DNA of 17,777 nt from Deltaproteobacteria bacterium (GTDB taxonomy: Bacteria; Bdellovibrionota; JACOXK01; 2-02-FULL-40-11): NCBI GenBank assembly GCA_016193165.1, contig JACPST010000041.1, forward strand, positions 1-17,777. The letters run 5' to 3'. The notes beneath the pieces were generated by a model. It did not search any database. It saw only the letters and a list, made by a program, of their open reading frames with translations, and had not been told where the DNA came from. A program made the position numbers and the translations under genes. The stretch's first letter is position 1, and each line of letters starts with the position of its first letter. Below are positions 14,508-17,777 of the stretch, piece by piece.

Positions 14508-14963
14508 CTACTCTTCTAAATCAGAAATCACAAGCGTAGCGGACTCTAAGTAATCTCCTACCGTGATATGAATATTGTTTTCCATTTCCCAGGTTTTAAA
14601 AAAAGGAAAGCCTTCTAGTTTTGCGATGGTGAGAGTGCGTCCGTTTCGGATATATTTTAGGCGTTTTTCCCCATCAAAAATGACAGCATCCGAAGGCAAG
14701 GCAAAATAACCTGTTTCGGTGCGACAGTGAATTCGATCCAGTTCATGGTCACAATCTCTGGCCGGCCAATCTTCGGGAGCCTTTGTTTGTACCCAAAGGT
14801 AGGCAATTCCTTTGTGAGTGGTGAGGCCTGCTTTAGAGAAGTTATAAAAAGATGTTAAAAAAGGCTCTTGGGGTTGAGACTCCACCGTTTCAATAGCTGC
14901 TAGAGAGGGCCAAGAAAACAAAAGTATCCCTAGAAATACATATTTTTGAAAAGATAAGCACAT
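14508..14963 (-). CDS. Small exported protein of unknown function
   Basis: I do not recognise this 151-residue protein. It has a typical signal peptide (FQKYVFLGILLFSW, then SLAA as a likely cleavage site), so the mature protein of about 125 residues is probably periplasmic. Two cysteines in DCDHELDRIHC could form a disulfide. The rest is mixed beta-rich and acidic, ending in ISDLEE. The frame is open to 14999, but a perfect AAAGGAGGT lies seven bases before ATG 14963, fixing that start. The dps remnant follows on the same strand, so the two may once have formed an operon. Confidence 0.72.
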   Translation of the reverse strand: MCLSFQKYVFLGILLFSWPSLAAIETVESQPQEPFLTSFYNFSKAGLTTHKGIAYLWVQTKAPEDWPARDCDHELDRIHCRTETGYFALPSDAVIFDGEKRLKYIRNGRTLTIAKLEGFPFFKTWEMENNIHITVGDYLESATLVISDLEE

Positions 14964-14970
14964 AAACGAT

Positions 14971-14979
14971 ACCTCCTTT
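14971..14979 (-). promoter_or_regulatory. Consensus Shine-Dalgarno site of the exported-protein gene
   Basis: AAAGGAGGT on the minus strand, seven bases before ATG 14963. It decides the start against the longer frame. TATAGT at 14993-14988 is a possible -10 just upstream; no good -35 was found. Confidence 0.75.
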
Positions 14980-15100
14980 ATAGAATTACTATAAAACAAC
15001 CAGAGAATCCCAATACATGATCTAGCTCATAGTTATTTCACAGAGGTTCTCTAACCCAAATATCAACCTAATTATCAATGTATATAGTATCTATGTTTTA

Positions 15101-15109
15101 TGATATACT
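15101..15109 (+). promoter_or_regulatory. Candidate extended -10 promoter of the large lipoprotein gene
   Basis: TGATATACT has the TGn extension plus a good -10 hexamer (TATACT), about 65 bases before ATG 15176. The -35 region (TATATA) is poor, as allowed for extended -10 promoters. The remaining 15000-15175 interval is AT-rich and shows no other feature. Confidence 0.4.
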
Positions 15110-15175
15110 GGTTTTAGATTTATAGAACGTTTGTGGATTGGATTTTTTTCTTATCTAAAGAGTTATCATAACGCC

Positions 15176-17777
15176 ATGAAATTACATAAGATTTTATACA
15201 TACCTTTGCTTTTAAGTTCTTTTTTATTCTTTGCCTGTGGAAAAAAGGGAGAAGAGCCGGGTGCAATCCCGGGCATGGGAGAAGCGCCCACAACAGGGGT
15301 TAAAATCCCTTCAGTGTCTGAGGAAGGCATCGGCCTGCTGGGTGTCCCAGATAAAATCCCGCCTCAATATCCAGTGACTTTTGAAATATCAGATGGATCG
15401 TCTAAAACCCTTACCTTTTATGATAAAGATGGAAATAACATTGGGCAAACTCAAATAACTCCCAAATCACCTGTAAAAATTGATGATTTTAAGTCGGATG
15501 TTTGGTTTATCGTTGGAACTTCAGCTTCAGAAAAAAATGTCACAAACGATACGATCGATTTTTTCCATTATGTTTCTTATTGGGATCGCCAATTAAAGAT
15601 GGATGATACATCTCGTGAACTAGCAAGAAGGCTTATTGAGCTAGGGGTTAATTTCGCTCAGGATAAAATGACAATTCCCAACGATCTTAGGAATCGATTG
15701 CAAGATCAACTGAAAACAAATCCCACCGATTCCCTCAATGAAGATTTGTTGGGCTATGTAGATCTTTTAGAAAAAGTTAAAAACCCTGCCGTTCTTGTTA
15801 AAGTGGGACGGCCTTATCTTAAAAATCCCATATTAGAAGCTCATCTGGAAAAATTCAGAGAAGACTTAAAAGCTAATTTTCAAGAACACATAACGACTTC
15901 ACTTAATATTCAAAATGCCCTTGACACTCTTATTGATTATGATTCCTCCAAAAAAATGGGCATGAGTCCCAATCAACCCTATGGTGATTTTGAAGAACCC
16001 AATCGCTGGATTCAGAATATTGAGCTTTATGATCGATTGGGAAAACACCCTCTTTTTGAAGCCGGAAGAGGGCCCATTACCTATAATGTTGATTCAGAAG
16101 TTCAAAAAATAACCATTTCTTTTATACCTGAGATTAAAAAAATTATGAATGGACAGGAACAAATTGTTGCCTCACTCGATCTTTCCAAAATTGCCCAAAA
16201 CCCCAAAGCTCATTTTGCCTTCTACAAATGGGATCAAGGTCAATCTCCCATAGAAGTGAGCGATTCTCTTTATTCGATACAAATTGAAGGGACCTGTGGG
16301 CTTAAATTTAAGGTCATCGACTTTGATCCTGTTCGAAGTTTGTATCCAGACTATCCTAGCTACGCAAGCTCCGGCACTAAAGAGCTTTATTTTAAATTCA
16401 ATCTTTCAGCCTTTAAACAATATATGATGAGTGAATGGGGGGTTTCATCCGGAGTCTTTGATCTGTTTGATGATCCCCATGCCGACCCCGGCGAAGACCC
16501 CGGGTTCATCGATGTCAGCGGAAAAGAAGTCTATTTACAGGTTACTGGGGGTAATTATCGGCTTTATAAATCCTCATCAGCTGTTGCAGGATTACGCGTC
16601 GGTGGATTTTATGTTTTGACGGATAAGAAAGATGCATTTGGTTTTATAACAGAAGCAGAAGTATCCCCCTTCAGCAGTGGCTCTTTTAAAGATCCTTGGG
16701 GAGATTTTTATCTCACCCCTCAACCCGATGTGTCAAAGAATTTAAACGATGTTTCGTTTAAACTGAGAAAAGGGGTTCCGGTAAGTCTTCTTAATCGAAA
16801 TCTCTTAGCCCAAAAAGGGATTGATGTTGATCGTCTGGGAGATCAAGATACGATGATCATAGAATTTCCGGTCGAATATGCCGGAAGGGGGGTTGGTCTT
16901 AAACTGATGACGAAGGAATATTGCGATGGTGTCCCCGATAGCTACTGTGGTGGGGTGGGAGAGTATTGGAGGGGGGTGTATAATTCCTCTCAGCCCGCTT
17001 ATGGCTATCAGCTGAAATTGATGGTAAAATCCCTTACTGATTGGAAATGTGTTGACTGTAGAGTCCACGATGTGATGCTCGGTGGCGGGTCTCCAGTTTC
17101 AATTTTAGATAAGGTTTTAAAATTTGGCCGCGATTCCCAGGGTATCCGGGGATGGCCTTCATTTGATACATTTTATTTTTCCCCGGTCAATTGGTTTAAT
17201 CCATATTATGAAGATAAACCAAATAGAGAAGGTGCTTATCTAAGCTGGTGGGATCCATGGGTTATCACAAAAGCGCCTCTTCCTGATCGCGAACCCCCAC
17301 TTTTTGATCAGTATAAATTTTATAAAGAGCTGGGCATTGGCGACGCAGCTCCGGTGATAACATCAAAAAATAGGTTTTTGAACTTTCCCTTTTCATTTAT
17401 TTCAAAGTCCTTTGCCCAAGATCTGCAATTACCAAGCGTTTTTAGCTCTCCTTTCGATAAAAATATTATTGGAAGAGAATTTAACCTCGCTTTTTCACAA
17501 GATCCCCTGGATGAAGCCACAAGAAGAGAATTGGCTGAGTACTGGAAAGATTATATTTATAGTGATGACATCTTATGGCAAAAATTAAAAAGAGAAGTTG
17601 GTGATATGGATGCCACTTTCGCGCCCTCTGCCGATAGACCTGCAAATAGCCATCAGCTTTTAGTGGATATCCTCTTTTTTGGCGATCCACAAGAAGCCGC
17701 AAAAGAACAAGTCCTTTTAGACAAAGTTTCTGTCTACCTGGATCAAACCTTAAATGGCTGGATCTCTATGGAAGCTC
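15176..17777 (+). CDS. Large putative lipoprotein of unknown function, 3' end outside the window
   Basis: An uninterrupted frame of 867 codons runs from ATG 15176 off the window end. The N-terminus has a hydrophobic signal (ILYIPLLLSSFLFFAC) with the cysteine at residue 21; the preceding FFA is an imperfect lipobox, so lipidation is likely but not certain. After it comes a small low-complexity linker rich in G, E and P. The rest is hydrophilic and mixed, with a helical region around residues 150-265 and then beta-rich, aromatic sequence (YYEDKP, LSWWDPW). Cysteines at 374, 583, 591 and a CxxC pair at 625-628 could form disulfides outside the cytoplasm. A D/P-rich stretch (DPHADPGEDPG) near residue 435 resembles a loop. 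I recognise no family. Only a weak ribosome site precedes the ATG. Confidence 0.78.
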   Translation, partial: MKLHKILYIPLLLSSFLFFACGKKGEEPGAIPGMGEAPTTGVKIPSVSEEGIGLLGVPDKIPPQYPVTFEISDGSSKTLTFYDKDGNNIGQTQITPKSPVKIDDFKSDVWFIVGTSASEKNVTNDTIDFFHYVSYWDRQLKMDDTSRELARRLIELGVNFAQDKMTIPNDLRNRLQDQLKTNPTDSLNEDLLGYVDLLEKVKNPAVLVKVGRPYLKNPILEAHLEKFREDLKANFQEHITTSLNIQNALDTLIDYDSSKKMGMSPNQPYGDFEEPNRWIQNIELYDRLGKHPLFEAGRGPITYNVDSEVQKITISFIPEIKKIMNGQEQIVASLDLSKIAQNPKAHFAFYKWDQGQSPIEVSDSLYSIQIEGTCGLKFKVIDFDPVRSLYPDYPSYASSGTKELYFKFNLSAFKQYMMSEWGVSSGVFDLFDDPHADPGEDPGFIDVSGKEVYLQVTGGNYRLYKSSSAVAGLRVGGFYVLTDKKDAFGFITEAEVSPFSSGSFKDPWGDFYLTPQPDVSKNLNDVSFKLRKGVPVSLLNRNLLAQKGIDVDRLGDQDTMIIEFPVEYAGRGVGLKLMTKEYCDGVPDSYCGGVGEYWRGVYNSSQPAYGYQLKLMVKSLTDWKCVDCRVHDVMLGGGSPVSILDKVLKFGRDSQGIRGWPSFDTFYFSPVNWFNPYYEDKPNREGAYLSWWDPWVITKAPLPDREPPLFDQYKFYKELGIGDAAPVITSKNRFLNFPFSFISKSFAQDLQLPSVFSSPFDKNIIGREFNLAFSQDPLDEATRRELAEYWKDYIYSDDILWQKLKREVGDMDATFAPSADRPANSHQLLVDILFFGDPQEAAKEQVLLDKVSVYLDQTLNGWISMEA

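Noticed and set aside
16431..16619. Small plus-strand ORF inside the large lipoprotein gene.
   Set aside because: It lies in another frame of a continuous 867-codon coding region and has no recognisable features.
16805..17702. Reverse-strand ORFs across the end of the window.
   Set aside because: They are short, lack ribosome sites and fully overlap the large open frame on the plus strand.
1..17777. CRISPR array, tRNA or rRNA genes, insertion sequence or integrase.
   Set aside because: Reading both strands gave no spaced identical repeats, no cloverleaf-like element and no transposase or integrase motif; the repeats at 3060-4783 are cassette duplicates, not an IS.

Overview
The window is a gene-dense, AT-rich stretch of bacterial chromosome, about 40% GC by eye. 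Housekeeping genes alternate with accessory and decaying genes. No gene fixes the phylum. The signal peptide-bearing proteins, the large putative lipoprotein and the CHASE2-cyclase type architecture fit a Gram-negative, possibly deltaproteobacterial/Bdellovibrionota-like or candidate-phylum organism, but this is a low-confidence inference.

Layout. (1) 1-3119: the 3' part of cysS (cysteinyl-tRNA synthetase) runs directly into uvrB. (2) 3120-4783: an accessory pocket between uvrB and corA. It holds a GHKL ATPase gene overlapping a STAS-like DUF4325 gene, a second diverged copy of the last 60 bases of uvrB, a reverse-strand cpYpsA/SLOG-type gene, and a collapsed remnant of a second ATPase-STAS cassette. 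The repeats are collinear and point to an old duplication of uvrB-tail + leader + ATPase + STAS, with later deletion and insertion. (3) 4784-6898: corA and a GAF-GGDEF diguanylate cyclase. (4) 9732-6926 (reverse): a class II cyclic-nucleotide phosphodiesterase-like metallo-hydrolase, then a CHASE2-adenylate cyclase gene broken by a frameshift, probably with an internal deletion. (5) 9909-13767: pgpH (c-di-AMP phosphodiesterase), ybeY and prfB, overlapping head to tail. prfB carries the classic CTT TGA C programmed +1 frameshift site, so its true start is 12669. (6) 14963-13771 (reverse): a small exported protein of unknown function, a dps gene reduced to its two ends, a fragment of an unknown ORF, and an orphan MNT-type nucleotidyltransferase. 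(7) 15176 to the window end: a very large putative lipoprotein ORF, open for 867 codons with no stop inside the window.

Functionally, genes for three cyclic-nucleotide messengers lie within about 7 kb: c-di-GMP synthesis, cAMP turnover and c-di-AMP hydrolysis. The most novel material is the duplicated ATPase/DUF4325 cassette at the uvrB 3' end and the large unrecognised lipoprotein. The broken cyclase, broken dps and collapsed cassette show that the accessory parts of this segment are eroding while the housekeeping genes stay intact.
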